From contig CAYOWK010000018.1 of the NCBI GenBank assembly GCA_964407665.1, positions 4,473-68,472 of the forward strand: 64,000 nt of DNA, given 5' to 3'. This stretch comes from CAYOWK01 sp964407665. GTDB lineage: Bacteria > Pseudomonadota > Alphaproteobacteria > Caulobacterales > Hyphomonadaceae. The position numbers were made by a program, and so were the translations under genes. The notes under the pieces are model-generated. The model saw only the letters and a list, made by a program, of their open reading frames with translations. It was not told where the DNA came from and did not search any database. This document shows positions 35,327 to 43,202 of the stretch, piece by piece. Position 1 is the first letter of the stretch, and each line of letters begins with the position of its first letter.

Positions 35327-35986
35327 GTGTCGCTCATACTCTACGGCCACCACTTCTCATCCTACACGCAGAAAGCCCTGATCGCGCTCTACGAGAACGC
35401 CACGCCGTTCGAGTTCCGCAACATCGACACCGACACTCCGCAACACGCCGAAGAGTGGCTGAAGCGCTGGCCGCTCCGCAAGTTCCCGGTGCTCGTCGAT
35501 GGCGACCGCACCGCCGCCGAGACAAGCATCATCATCGAGTATCTGCAGCTCCAGCATCCCGGCCCCGTGCGGCTGATCCCGGAAGACCCGATGGCGGCGC
35601 TGGACGTCCGCTTCATGGACCGCTTCTTCGATCTGCACGTGATGAACGCCGCCCAGCACGCCGTGAACGGCGCGCTCACCGGCGATCCGGTCAAGCGGAG
35701 CGAGGGCCTCGCCCTGTCGGTCGGGCTACTGGATCGCGCCTATGCGTGGCTCGACGGCTATCTCGAAAACCGAACATGGGCCGCAGGCGTGGGGTTCACC
35801 CTGGCCGACTGCGCCGCCGCTCCATCGCTGTTCTACGCCGACTGGATCCACGAGATATCCGGCGCCCACCCGAACGTCCGCGCCTACCGCACGCGCCTGC
35901 TGGCGCGTCCGTCGTTTGCGCGGGCAGTCGACGAGGCCCGCTACTTCCGCGCATACTTCCCGCTCGGCGCGCCAGACCGGGACTGA
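35327..35986 (+). CDS. Glutathione S-transferase family protein
   Basis: 219 residues from a GTG with AGGAG upstream. Thioredoxin-fold N-terminus (LILYGHHFSSYTQKALIALYE) with the cis-Pro region KFPVLVDGD and the glutathione-binding AETSIIIEYLQ. The helical C-terminal domain includes FTLADCAAAPSLFYADW. It should conjugate glutathione to electrophiles in the cytoplasm. Probably transcribed with the ABM gene under HxlR control. Confidence 0.87.
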   Translation: MSLILYGHHFSSYTQKALIALYENATPFEFRNIDTDTPQHAEEWLKRWPLRKFPVLVDGDRTAAETSIIIEYLQLQHPGPVRLIPEDPMAALDVRFMDRFFDLHVMNAAQHAVNGALTGDPVKRSEGLALSVGLLDRAYAWLDGYLENRTWAAGVGFTLADCAAAPSLFYADWIHEISGAHPNVRAYRTRLLARPSFARAVDEARYFRAYFPLGAPDRD

Positions 35987-36015
35987 GAGCTCCCGGGACT
36001 GAACGCACAGCAGAT

Positions 36016-36044
36016 CGCGACCAGAATGAAGCATCCTGGTCGCG
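36016..36044. terminator. Hairpin between convergent genes
   Basis: A 9-bp perfect stem CGCGACCAG / CTGGTCGCG with an 11-nt loop, located between the GST stop and the convergent cytochrome-like gene. There is no clear T run on either side. Confidence 0.55.
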
Positions 36045-36079
36045 TCCGTCTGTTGAGTCTCGGGTGGGGAAAGCTGCGA

Positions 36080-36688
36080 CTACTGCGCGGCAGGGCGTGC
36101 GAACGAGGCCAGCGCCTTCAGCGCGGCAATCTGCTCGGGCGGCATGTCGGTCACCGGCGCGCAGCGCGGATCGGTGTTCTGGATCGCCTTGGCCATCACG
36201 GGCGTGACCGGGATCGGCAGGCAGCCATGCGTCTGCTCGCAGACCAGATCAAACTCCGGCTTGGCGGCGATGTGGCAGGAGAGGCAGTTGCCGCCGAAGC
36301 GGTTCACGACTTCACCGGCGCCGCGCACGTTGATCTTGGTGCCCTGAGCCGTGACGTTGAGCTCGAAGAACTCCCAGTCTTTGGTGGCCGGGTTGAAGCC
36401 GGCCTCGCGCTTCACCATCGCTTCCGTCGGCACCAGCTGCACAACCGAGCCAACCGGGTAGACGCCGCCGGTCGCGGAGTTGGCGACCTTCAGGGTCGCT
36501 TCGGTATGGCCAAGCAGGTTGCCGACATAGAAGCCGCGAACCGGCGTCAGGTCGCGGATGCAGGAGAAGCTGGCTTCCGTGATTTCGACTTTGGTCTGGG
36601 TCTGGGCCCAGGCGGATGTGGCGGCCAGCCCGGATACGGCGGCGATCACGGCCGCAGCTGCGACGGCGAGTGTGGTGCGAAGCGACAT
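36080..36688 (-). CDS. Exported protein with one c-type heme motif
   Basis: 202 residues. Signal peptide (TTLAVAAAAVIAAVSGLAATSAWA), then a beta-rich region (KDWEFFELNVTAQGTKINVRG) and one CxxCH heme-attachment motif in GNCLSCHIAAK near residue 137. Two more Cys lie at CEQTHGC. This arrangement resembles cytochrome P460-like or small mono-heme periplasmic proteins, but I cannot assign a redox partner. The start is ATG 36688 with GGGGG upstream; an in-frame ATG at 36748 would precede the signal peptide by 20 residues. Confidence 0.72.
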   Translation of the reverse strand: MSLRTTLAVAAAAVIAAVSGLAATSAWAQTQTKVEITEASFSCIRDLTPVRGFYVGNLLGHTEATLKVANSATGGVYPVGSVVQLVPTEAMVKREAGFNPATKDWEFFELNVTAQGTKINVRGAGEVVNRFGGNCLSCHIAAKPEFDLVCEQTHGCLPIPVTPVMAKAIQNTDPRCAPVTDMPPEQIAALKALASFARPAAQ

Positions 36689-36830
36689 TTGAAACCCCCG
36701 AATGGATGAGGGGAAACTGCGCAGTGTTTCGATGCATATGCAAGTCAAATGACTGTAAGGTTCTGCAAATCCTCGGCGGCTGTCGACACAAGCAGTGGCG
36801 GGCGCTTAGCCTCCGGGATCGCCTGACCGA

Positions 36831-36882
36831 ACAAGGCCTGAACGCACAAGGCCTGAACGCACAAGGCCTAAACTTACAAGGG
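36831..36882. repeat. 15-bp tandem repeat upstream of DUF1330-like gene
   Basis: Two exact copies of ACAAGGCCTGAACGC (36831-36860), a third with changed end (36861-36875) and a partial fourth. It lies 10 bp before the next gene's start region, in its probable 5' leader. Confidence 0.8.
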
Positions 36883-36892
36883 ATGCCGCGTG

Positions 36893-37327
36893 ATGTCCGA
36901 AACCTACATTGATCCCACGCGCGAAGCCTTCGACGCCTTCAAGGCGCTGCCCCGTGACCAGCCGGTCTGGATGCTCAATCTCGTCCGCTTCCGCGACCGC
37001 GCCGTCTATCCGGCGGGTCATCCCGATGCTGAAAAGGGCTGGACCGGGGCGGAGGCTTACTCAGCGTACGGCCGTGACAGCCAGTCCGTGTTCTCGCGAA
37101 TCGGCGGATCGGTCACCTGGCGCGGCCACATGCAGACCGTCCTCACCGGTCCCGCCTCAGAACGCTGGGATACGATCTTCATCGCCCACTACCCGACGGC
37201 CGGCGCCTTCCTCGCGATGGTCACGGATCCCGTCTACCGGGTCGCGGTCGTCCACCGTCAGGCGGCGGTCGAAACCAGCCGCCTGATCCGCTGCCAGCAG
37301 CAGGACGCGGGCTCCGGTTTCGCCTGA
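36893..37327 (+). CDS. DUF1330-like ferredoxin-fold protein
   Basis: 144 residues. The sequence contains WMLNLVRFRDRAVYP, YGRDSQSVFSRIGGSVTWRG and TIFIAHYPTAGAFLAMVTDPVYR, the pattern of DUF1330/ABM-related dimeric alpha-beta barrel proteins. No catalytic residue can be assigned. The start is GTG 36890 or ATG 36893. It stands alone, preceded by the tandem repeat and convergent with the 2-oxoglutarate oxygenase-like gene. Confidence 0.75.
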   Translation: MSETYIDPTREAFDAFKALPRDQPVWMLNLVRFRDRAVYPAGHPDAEKGWTGAEAYSAYGRDSQSVFSRIGGSVTWRGHMQTVLTGPASERWDTIFIAHYPTAGAFLAMVTDPVYRVAVVHRQAAVETSRLIRCQQQDAGSGFA

Positions 37328-37351
37328 GGTCCCCAGCTTACATCGTCAGGC

Positions 37352-38314
37352 CTACATCGTCAGGCCGATCTCGCGCAGCCGCTCCATCAGATAGTCCTGC
37401 GCCGTAATTGGCGCAGGCGCCGGCGAGCCCTCCGCCACACACGCGGGCAGGGGACGGATCAGATAGTCCGGCCGGAAGTGCAGGAAGAACGGCGTCGAAT
37501 AGCGCGGGAAGCGGGCGCGCTCCGGCTTCGGGTTCACTACCCTGTGCGTTGTGGACGGCAGGAAGCCGTTGGTCAGCCGCTGCAGCATGTCGCCGATATT
37601 GACCACCAGCGATCCCGGCGGCGGATTGACGGCCAGCCACTGGCCGTTGCGGTGGAGCACCTCCAGCCCGCCTTCCTCCGCGCCGAGCAGCAGCGTGATG
37701 ACGTTGATGTCTTCATGCGCGCCCGCGCGGACCGAACCTGCCGGCGGCGGATTGATCTGCGGCGGATAGTGCAGGAAGCGCAGGATCGAATTGCCGTTGC
37801 GCACGGGGTCCACGAAGAAGCTGCGGTCAAGCCCGAGATGCGCCGCGATGGCGGAAAGCACCTTCAGCCCCATCTGCTCCAGCGCATCGAACATCGCGCC
37901 GGTATCCGCTTTCCAGCCCTCGATCTCCGCCACGTAGATGTTGTCGTCCATGAAGACGCGCAGCGGATCGCCCGGCGGCAGTTCCCGCCCGACATGCCAG
38001 AATTCCTTCAGGTCCTTCGCTGTGGCGCCCTTGGCCACCTCGACGGCGAACGGCGTGTAGCCGCGCTGTCCGCCGCCGCCCTGGATGTAGTAGCGGCGCT
38101 TCACATCGTCAGGCAGCGCGAAGAACGCCTTGGCCGCCGCCAGCCCGCGATCCAGCACCGCCTGGTTGACCGGATGATCGGAGATCACGGCAAACCCGGT
38201 GTCCTCGAACGACGCCCCGATGTGCCTTGAAAAGGAATCCGGGTCGGAAACGGCCAGCTCGAACGAAATCGGCCGGAACGGATCGTCGGCGAGAATGTCT
38301 TCAGCGGTGCTCAA
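37352..38314 (-). CDS. Isopenicillin N synthase-like Fe(II)/2-oxoglutarate oxygenase
   Basis: About 320 residues. The N-terminal DIOX region (ASFEDTGFAVISDHPV) and the iron-binding core GAHEDINVITLLLG (His and Asp) with the distal His in PSTTHRVVNP are visible, followed by R-YSTPFFLHF for the 2-oxoglutarate side. It should catalyse an oxidative reaction on an unknown small molecule. I chose the TTG at 38314, with AGGA upstream; the frame is open to a TTG at 38386 but without a ribosome binding site. The last 14 bp before and across the stop are duplicated, which leaves the end unchanged. Confidence 0.82.
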   Translation of the reverse strand: MSTAEDILADDPFRPISFELAVSDPDSFSRHIGASFEDTGFAVISDHPVNQAVLDRGLAAAKAFFALPDDVKRRYYIQGGGGQRGYTPFAVEVAKGATAKDLKEFWHVGRELPPGDPLRVFMDDNIYVAEIEGWKADTGAMFDALEQMGLKVLSAIAAHLGLDRSFFVDPVRNGNSILRFLHYPPQINPPPAGSVRAGAHEDINVITLLLGAEEGGLEVLHRNGQWLAVNPPPGSLVVNIGDMLQRLTNGFLPSTTHRVVNPKPERARFPRYSTPFFLHFRPDYLIRPLPACVAEGSPAPAPITAQDYLMERLREIGLTM

Positions 38315-38467
38315 GGCGTCTGTCCTGAACTTCGGAATGGAAAACCATGCGGCCTCCTGTGTGAGACTGCGCAGGGTCGAGAGCAACAGGAATAGATGTC
38401 ACGCTGACCGCTACATGCGCTGGGTGTGGGACGGCAGCCCCCATCATTCTGCCGGCCCGGCCGACTG

Positions 38468-38497
38468 TCTGGATTCCCGCGAATGCGGGAATCCAGA
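38468..38497. repeat. Perfect 13-bp hairpin
   Basis: TCTGGATTCCCGC and its inverse flank a GAAT loop. This type of GGATTCCCGC...GCGGGAATCC palindrome is common as a dispersed intergenic repeat in bacteria. Confidence 0.8.
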
Positions 38498-38747
38498 CTT
38501 AACAGCCTGACCCCAAACGCGATTTCCAGAATCTGGATACTCGCAGCTGCGACGAACCCGGCCCTGCGGCCCGTCTCCAGAGTGACAGCTCGAACGCATT
38601 CAATCCGACCGGGTCCAGACCTCCCGCAATATCCCCTCGCGTCTGGCAAGGGAGGGTTCGGTGGCCACCGAAACATCGAATGTCAGCCGCTCGGACGGCG
38701 CGGCGACCACCGCTCCGGCCGCCCGCGACAGCCGAGCCCCTGATCGG

Positions 38748-38803
38748 CTCACCCTGAGGAGCACGCGCAAGCGTGCGTCTCGAAGGGCGGGCCGTGAAGG
38801 GGC
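38748..38803 (+). repeat. Dispersed hairpin repeat, copy C
   Basis: Shares CTCACCCTGAGGAGC and GTCTCGAAGGGCG with copy A. The central hairpin is changed to GCACGC / GCGTGC with a GCAA loop, which keeps the stem while altering the bases. Confidence 0.75.
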
Positions 38804-38962
38804 GAGACCCAAGCGGGCGTCCGCCAGCGGCGGTCTGAAACACCTGTCCCTGCGATCGAAGCGGGGGTGACCATCAGGGATCGGTCCCTGATGCGCGCGT
38901 CACCGGGATGCGGACCAGGGCCTAACAGGCTCCGTCGACGTCACCGGGCCAAACGTCCGAAC

Positions 38963-39035
38963 GGGGCGCGTGGGAACACGCACCGGCCAGCGAAAGCTGG
39001 CAATTGTCTACCAATGGCGCGTTTCCACGCGCCCC
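38963..39035 (+). ncRNA. Candidate structured RNA with GAAA tetraloop
   Basis: An outer near-inverted repeat (38963-38981 with 39019-39035, GGGGCGCGTGG paired with CCACGCGCCCC) encloses a perfect 6-bp hairpin GCCAGC-GAAA-GCTGGC (38986-39001). GNRA tetraloops are typical of folded RNA. No promoter or known RNA family is recognised; it could also be a DNA-level palindrome. It lies 118 bp upstream of the next gene. Confidence 0.35.
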
Positions 39036-39152
39036 GGCCTCCCATGCCTCAACGGGGCAAACAGGGAGGTGAGCTACAGCAAAACGGACGGCTCACGCCG
39101 GTCCCAGCGAGCAGCCATGTCTGCTATTGGAAAACCAGCACAGGACCCCGGC

Positions 39153-39707
39153 ATGAGCGGCGCGCAACTCTACACCACCTTCGAAATTCCCGATCCGGAC
39201 GTCGCCATCGAGGCAGCCATCTTCGGACCGTCTGGCGAGCTGCGCCCCTTCCGTCCGCCGCCTGTAAAGCCAGAGCATGTGGAGGGCATGGCGATCCACG
39301 GCTGGGACAATGCCGGCACGTACGGCATGGGCGGCCCCGGATTTTTTGCCCTGCGTCTGGATGCGGGCTGGCTGGTCGTCGCGCTGTGGGGCGCGATGGA
39401 CTGGATGACAGCGGAGGGCAGGCTGCTCTCCGACATGTTCCACACCGATCATCAGCGCCCTCTGCCGTGGGTGTCAGAGCAGGGCGACTGGCTGACGCCA
39501 AGGCTGGAGGGCCGCCGCCTCGCGAAGCTGGAGGTCCAGCCGCACGCCATGCGCATCGTGCTCGACGACGGCTTCACGATACGGATCGAGGAGCACCCGT
39601 CCGTCCGCCCCGTGTTCGCAGGCAATGGCGAACCGCGGGCCTTCGCGCCTGCAGACGATCTGCGGCCGTCCGTCTTTCTCGCGCCGACGACCGAGCTATG
39701 GATTTGA
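39153..39707 (+). CDS. Conserved hypothetical protein
   Basis: 184 residues, soluble, not recognised. The sequence contains repeated Gly-Trp elements (HGWDNAGTYGMGGPGFFALRLDAGWLVVALWGAMDW) and a C-terminal beta-rich part (MRIVLDDGFTIRIEEHPSVRPVF). I chose the ATG at 39153 with AGGA upstream; ATG at 39117 and further extension to 38970 are open but fall in the structured-repeat area. No operon partner; convergent with the thioesterase gene. Confidence 0.6.
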   Translation: MSGAQLYTTFEIPDPDVAIEAAIFGPSGELRPFRPPPVKPEHVEGMAIHGWDNAGTYGMGGPGFFALRLDAGWLVVALWGAMDWMTAEGRLLSDMFHTDHQRPLPWVSEQGDWLTPRLEGRRLAKLEVQPHAMRIVLDDGFTIRIEEHPSVRPVFAGNGEPRAFAPADDLRPSVFLAPTTELWI

Positions 39708-39715
39708 GGCGCGCT

Positions 39716-40156
39716 TCAGCCCTGCGGCCGCCGGATCACGCAGGGCGCCGAAGCACTCGCCAGAAGATTGCCCGCGGCATCGCGCAAGCTGGCCTCCGAG
39801 ACGCCGATGGTGCGCGAGATGTGGGTCACCTTCGCTTCCGCTACCAGGTCCGCATTCAGCGGAATGGGCCGCAGCATCTTCACGCCCAGATCGACGGTGC
39901 CGTAGCTCTCGCCGGCTGCAAGCATGGTGTGAACGGCGCACCCGGTGGCCGAGTCGAGAACGGTGGCGGCAAACCCGCCATGGACACCGCCCATCGGATT
40001 GAGATGCCGCTCGTCGGCGCGCGCATGGACAACCGCCCGGCCTCTCTCGACCTCCATCCGCCCCATCCCCATCGTGCCCGAAATCGACGCCCGCGGAATT
40101 TTTCCGTCGATGGCCGCTTGCAGCAGTTCAAGTCCGGTCAGGTCGGCAGGGTTCAT
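39716..40156 (-). CDS. PaaI-type hotdog thioesterase
   Basis: 146 residues with a hotdog fold: HARADERHLNPMGGVHGGFAATVLDSATG has the Asn, Gly-rich helix cap and Asp used by PaaI-like thioesterases, followed by YGTVDLGVKMLRPIP. It should hydrolyse an acyl- or aryl-CoA in the cytoplasm. Alone on its strand; promoter in the AT-richer gap upstream. Confidence 0.85.
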   Translation of the reverse strand: MNPADLTGLELLQAAIDGKIPRASISGTMGMGRMEVERGRAVVHARADERHLNPMGGVHGGFAATVLDSATGCAVHTMLAAGESYGTVDLGVKMLRPIPLNADLVAEAKVTHISRTIGVSEASLRDAAGNLLASASAPCVIRRPQG

Positions 40157-40471
40157 GGCATGCGGCCTCAGGCAGATCGAAACAGTTCCTTTATGGAACT
40201 GGCCAGCCGCCGACCGTCTGTCAACCGCTCGAAAGGGTTATCCGCGCGATTCCCATGACGCTGGTGACAACTTGATAAGCGCTTGATGACTTTCGATTCA
40301 GACTCATGAATTCATGTAAACCCAAATAAATCTCAAATTAAGTGCGAAATCTCTGCAGTATTAACCACGCAGAAAAGCTTGTTCGATTGAATGAACTCAA
40401 GCCGGTGATGCGGCGGGTGCTTCGAAGACCCCTCAGTGAATGGCGGGCTTCGCGAACAAGGGGATGCCAGA
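40157..40471. other. AT-richer divergent intergenic region
   Basis: 315 bp between the thioesterase start and the Sel1-like gene. The stretch 40260-40400 is much richer in A/T than the rest of the window, as expected for promoters in a GC-rich genome. No clear operator or RNA structure was found. Confidence 0.4.
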
Positions 40472-40744
40472 ATGGCGTACGCAGATATCATGCTCGAGGC
40501 CCCGGAAACGGGTCTTGCCGTTACCGCTCCGGCGGAAGAGTTCTACCGTCTGGGCCTGCTGTATTCGAACGGCATGGGCGTGGCGGTCGACTACTGCGCC
40601 GCCCACAAATGGTTCAACCTGGCCGCCTCGCGCGGTCATGGCGAAGCCAAGATCTGCCGCCAGGAAATGGCCGACCTGCTCGACGCCGCCCAGGTCCGGA
40701 TCGCGCAACGCGCCGCCCGCGAATGGATGAAGCGCGCCAACTAG
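40472..40744 (+). CDS. Small Sel1-like repeat protein
   Basis: 90 residues with one Sel1/TPR-like unit: FYRLGLLYSNGMGVAVDYCAAHKWFNLAASRGHGEAK, then a helical tail rich in Ala/Arg. Full Sel1 proteins have many units, so this is a minimal adaptor-type protein. It has no signal peptide and is probably cytoplasmic. The ATG at 40472 has AAGGGG upstream at suitable distance. Its partner is unknown. Confidence 0.7.
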   Translation: MAYADIMLEAPETGLAVTAPAEEFYRLGLLYSNGMGVAVDYCAAHKWFNLAASRGHGEAKICRQEMADLLDAAQVRIAQRAAREWMKRAN

Positions 40745-40773
40745 GCGCCAGAAGCCACAGCTTGCGGAATGTC

Positions 40774-40810
40774 ATTCCGGGCAAGGACCAAAGGTCCGCC
40801 TACCCGGAAT
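40774..40810. repeat. Nested hairpin repeat
   Basis: ATTCCGGG and CCCGGAAT flank an inner GGACC-AAA-GGTCC hairpin. It sits between the Sel1-like gene and the convergent hfsD-like gene and may also act as a terminator. Confidence 0.7.
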
Positions 40811-40869
40811 CCACACTCCCTCAACGTCGCCGCCGTTCTGGAGTCCGGAGAGCCGCTTCGCGGCGCTCG

Positions 40870-41577
40870 CTAGAAGCGGGTCACGTCGTAGTAGAGCCCG
40901 AAGTCCACGGGCAGGGCCTCGCGGATGAACTGGCGGACGAACAAGTTCTCGTCCGAGATCGCCTTGCGGGTCACATAGACGACGTCGAAGCGCCGCAACG
41001 GCCCGATCTCGTCGAACGTCGCCTTGGCCAGTTCGCTGCGCAGATTGATCACGCGGGTGAGTACGCCGGCCTCAGCGTCGCGCCGCATCACCACCACCTG
41101 CGTCTTGCGCCCGTCATCGGTCACGCCGCCCGCCAGCACGATGGCCTGGAATGGATTGATCTCGCCGGGCAGGTCATAGACGCCCGGCTTCTCGACTTCG
41201 CCGCCCACGAAGATCTGCTGCGAGCCCAGTTTCACAGGCGTCACCGTCAGCGACGGATCGATCAGTTCGCGGCCATAGACATCCTGCACCAGCGTCTGGA
41301 CGCCGTCGTTCGACAGGCCGGCGATCATCACCGGGCCGAACGTCGGCAGCGTGATCCGCCCGTCCGGCGCGATCGTCACATCCGTGCTCAGTTCCGGCGC
41401 CGTCCGCACATCGATGCGCAGCTGGTCGCCGGGATAGTAGCGATAGCCCGCGTCACGCGCGGTCCAGGTCGGGAAGGGTTCAGGCCGGAAAGCCGGCGCA
41501 GATTTCGGAACCGGATCGCCCATGCAGCCTGACAGGCTTAACAGGGCAAAAGCGCTTGCGAACGACGTTCGCCACAT
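40870..41577 (-). CDS. hfsD: Wza-type export lipoprotein, HfsD-like
   Basis: 235 residues. Signal peptide with lipobox LSLSGC, then the polysaccharide export domain (YRYYPGDQLRIDVRTAPELSTD), SLBB-like part (QIFVGGEVEKPGVYDLPG) and a C-terminus with FVRQFIREALPVDFGLYYDVTRF that may be the outer-membrane helix. It should form the outer-membrane pore for holdfast polysaccharide. The ATG at 41577 has GAGGT upstream. Divergent from the Wzz gene, as expected for an export module with shared regulation. The symbol is by locus composition. Confidence 0.8.
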   Translation of the reverse strand: MWRTSFASAFALLSLSGCMGDPVPKSAPAFRPEPFPTWTARDAGYRYYPGDQLRIDVRTAPELSTDVTIAPDGRITLPTFGPVMIAGLSNDGVQTLVQDVYGRELIDPSLTVTPVKLGSQQIFVGGEVEKPGVYDLPGEINPFQAIVLAGGVTDDGRKTQVVVMRRDAEAGVLTRVINLRSELAKATFDEIGPLRRFDVVYVTRKAISDENLFVRQFIREALPVDFGLYYDVTRF

Positions 41578-41686
41578 CGGGGCGGACCTCAGGGACGTCG
41601 ACGACCATGTAGCGCGCGCGTGCATGCGTTCATGTGTTGGTCCGGAATGGTCAATGGGTTGTTAAGCGCCGCAGTTCAAGGCTGCT

Positions 41687-43195
41687 GTGTTAACGACTGG
41701 GGCTTATGACGTGAGCGTGGACAGCTGGAGCGAGCGGACGGCCGCGGGCGCGCAAGCGCCCGGTCGTGAGCTGCCGCCTCAAACGCTGCGTCCGGTGCTC
41801 GGGGCCGCAGGATCGGCACTCGCGTTCTGGCGCGCCAAGTGGCTGATGCTGCTGATTTTCATGCCTATTTTCCTGGCCGGCATCGCAATCGCGCTGCTCA
41901 CGCCGGTGAAGTTCCCGGCCTCGACCCGGCTGCTGGTGAAAATCGGCCAAGAATACGTCTTCGACCCGATCCTCGGCGAGGCGGGACGAGGCGTGGCGAC
42001 CCAGTCCGACGAAATGCTCCAGGCCGAGGCCGAACTGGCGGCGTCTCCGGTCATCGCCGAACGCGTCATTGAGGCCGTCGGCCTCGAAACGCTGTACCCG
42101 CGCATTGCGAAAGCCCCCTTCAAGGCCAAGGGCCAGGCCGAACGGCGCGCTATCGAAGCGTTCGCAAAAGACTTCAGCGCATCCGCCAGTCCCCGTTCGT
42201 CGATCCTGCGCCTGACCTATCGCCACGAAGACCCAGCTATCGCCGCCCAGACACTCAACGTCGCGGTCGACGTCTACATGGCCTACCGGCAGGAAGTCTT
42301 CGGCGGCGGCTCGGCGGCGGCGCTCTCCGAACAGCGCGAAGACATCGAGACCCGGCTTGCCGCGGCGAACGACGCTGTCCGCACCTTCCTTGCCGCCAAC
42401 CGTATCGCCGATTTCGAGGCCGAGACACAGTCCGTCCTCAAGCTCATCGGTGATCTCAACGACCAGCTTGCAGCCTCGACGACCTCCCGGCGCGAAGCCG
42501 AAGGCCGGGCAGGCGGGTTGCAGAAGCAGCTGGCCTCAACGCCGCGCGCCATCGATCTCTACGTCGACACCACCGCTGACCAGCAGGTTGCGACTCTGCG
42601 GGTGGAGCGTGAACAGCTGCTCACCCGCTATCGCCCCGAAAGCCGCGTCATCCAGGACATCGACCAGAAAATCGCCCAGCTCGAAGCGTTCGTGCGCAAC
42701 AATCCACCCGCCGGCGCAAAGCGCGTCGGGCCGAACCCCACATTCCAGGCGCTTGAAGGCGATCAGGCCACCGCCCGCGCTGAAGCCGCTGCGCTCGCCA
42801 GCCGTTCGGCCGAACTCCAGCGCCAGCTGACCGAAGCCGAGACACGCCGGACGCGTCTTGCGACCCTTGAACCTGCCTACGGCAAGCTGGTCCGCGAGCG
42901 CGACGCCCTGACGGCCGCCGCCCAGCGCTTCGCCGAGCGTGAGCTGTCAGAACGGGCAAGGATGCAGCTCGCCACGCGCAGCGCCGACAACATCTCGGTC
43001 TACGAACCCGCCCGCACGCCCATCAACGGAGCTTCACCGCGCCGCCTGATCGCAATCGCCGCCGCCGGCCTTGGTCTCATCACTGCGCTGGCCTTCGGCC
43101 TGTTGCGCGTCTGGATGGTGCGCACCCTGCCGACGGCGTCATCCGTGGAAGCCACTCTCGGCGTTCCCGTCCTCGTCAGCGTCCGGAACAGGTAG
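41687..43195 (+). CDS. hfsA: Wzz-like chain-length/export protein, HfsA-like
   Basis: 502 residues. Transmembrane helix near residues 50-70 (WLMLLIFMPIFLAGIAIALL), Wzz domain (LLVKIGQEYVFDPILG), coiled-coil regions about 210-420, and a second helix near 460-485 (LIAIAAAGLGLITALAFGLL). There is no C-terminal kinase; that part is the separate gene 7 bp downstream. It should control chain length in the inner membrane for the HfsD channel. GTG starts at 41687 and 41711 are both possible; 41687 has AAGG upstream. Confidence 0.83.
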   Translation: MLTTGAYDVSVDSWSERTAAGAQAPGRELPPQTLRPVLGAAGSALAFWRAKWLMLLIFMPIFLAGIAIALLTPVKFPASTRLLVKIGQEYVFDPILGEAGRGVATQSDEMLQAEAELAASPVIAERVIEAVGLETLYPRIAKAPFKAKGQAERRAIEAFAKDFSASASPRSSILRLTYRHEDPAIAAQTLNVAVDVYMAYRQEVFGGGSAAALSEQREDIETRLAAANDAVRTFLAANRIADFEAETQSVLKLIGDLNDQLAASTTSRREAEGRAGGLQKQLASTPRAIDLYVDTTADQQVATLRVEREQLLTRYRPESRVIQDIDQKIAQLEAFVRNNPPAGAKRVGPNPTFQALEGDQATARAEAAALASRSAELQRQLTEAETRRTRLATLEPAYGKLVRERDALTAAAQRFAERELSERARMQLATRSADNISVYEPARTPINGASPRRLIAIAAAGLGLITALAFGLLRVWMVRTLPTASSVEATLGVPVLVSVRNR

Positions 43196-43202
43196 GCCAA
43201 TC

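Larger units (their letters stand above)
38315..39152. other. Long gap holding hairpin repeats and a possible structured RNA
   Basis: 840 bp without a gene I can support. It contains a perfect palindrome (38468-38497), a copy of the dispersed repeat (38748-38803) and a nested stem structure (38963-39035). Open frames across it are low-complexity or repeat-derived. Confidence 0.5.

Noticed and set aside
37338..37365. 14-bp tandem duplication (TACATCGTCAGGCC) at the oxygenase gene end
   Set aside because: The stop codon and the last residues are unchanged, so it is likely a neutral slip.
38426..38743. Open frame in the 38.4-38.7 kb gap
   Set aside because: It starts across the palindrome at 38468, and its Arg/Pro/Gly-rich translation has no domain character.
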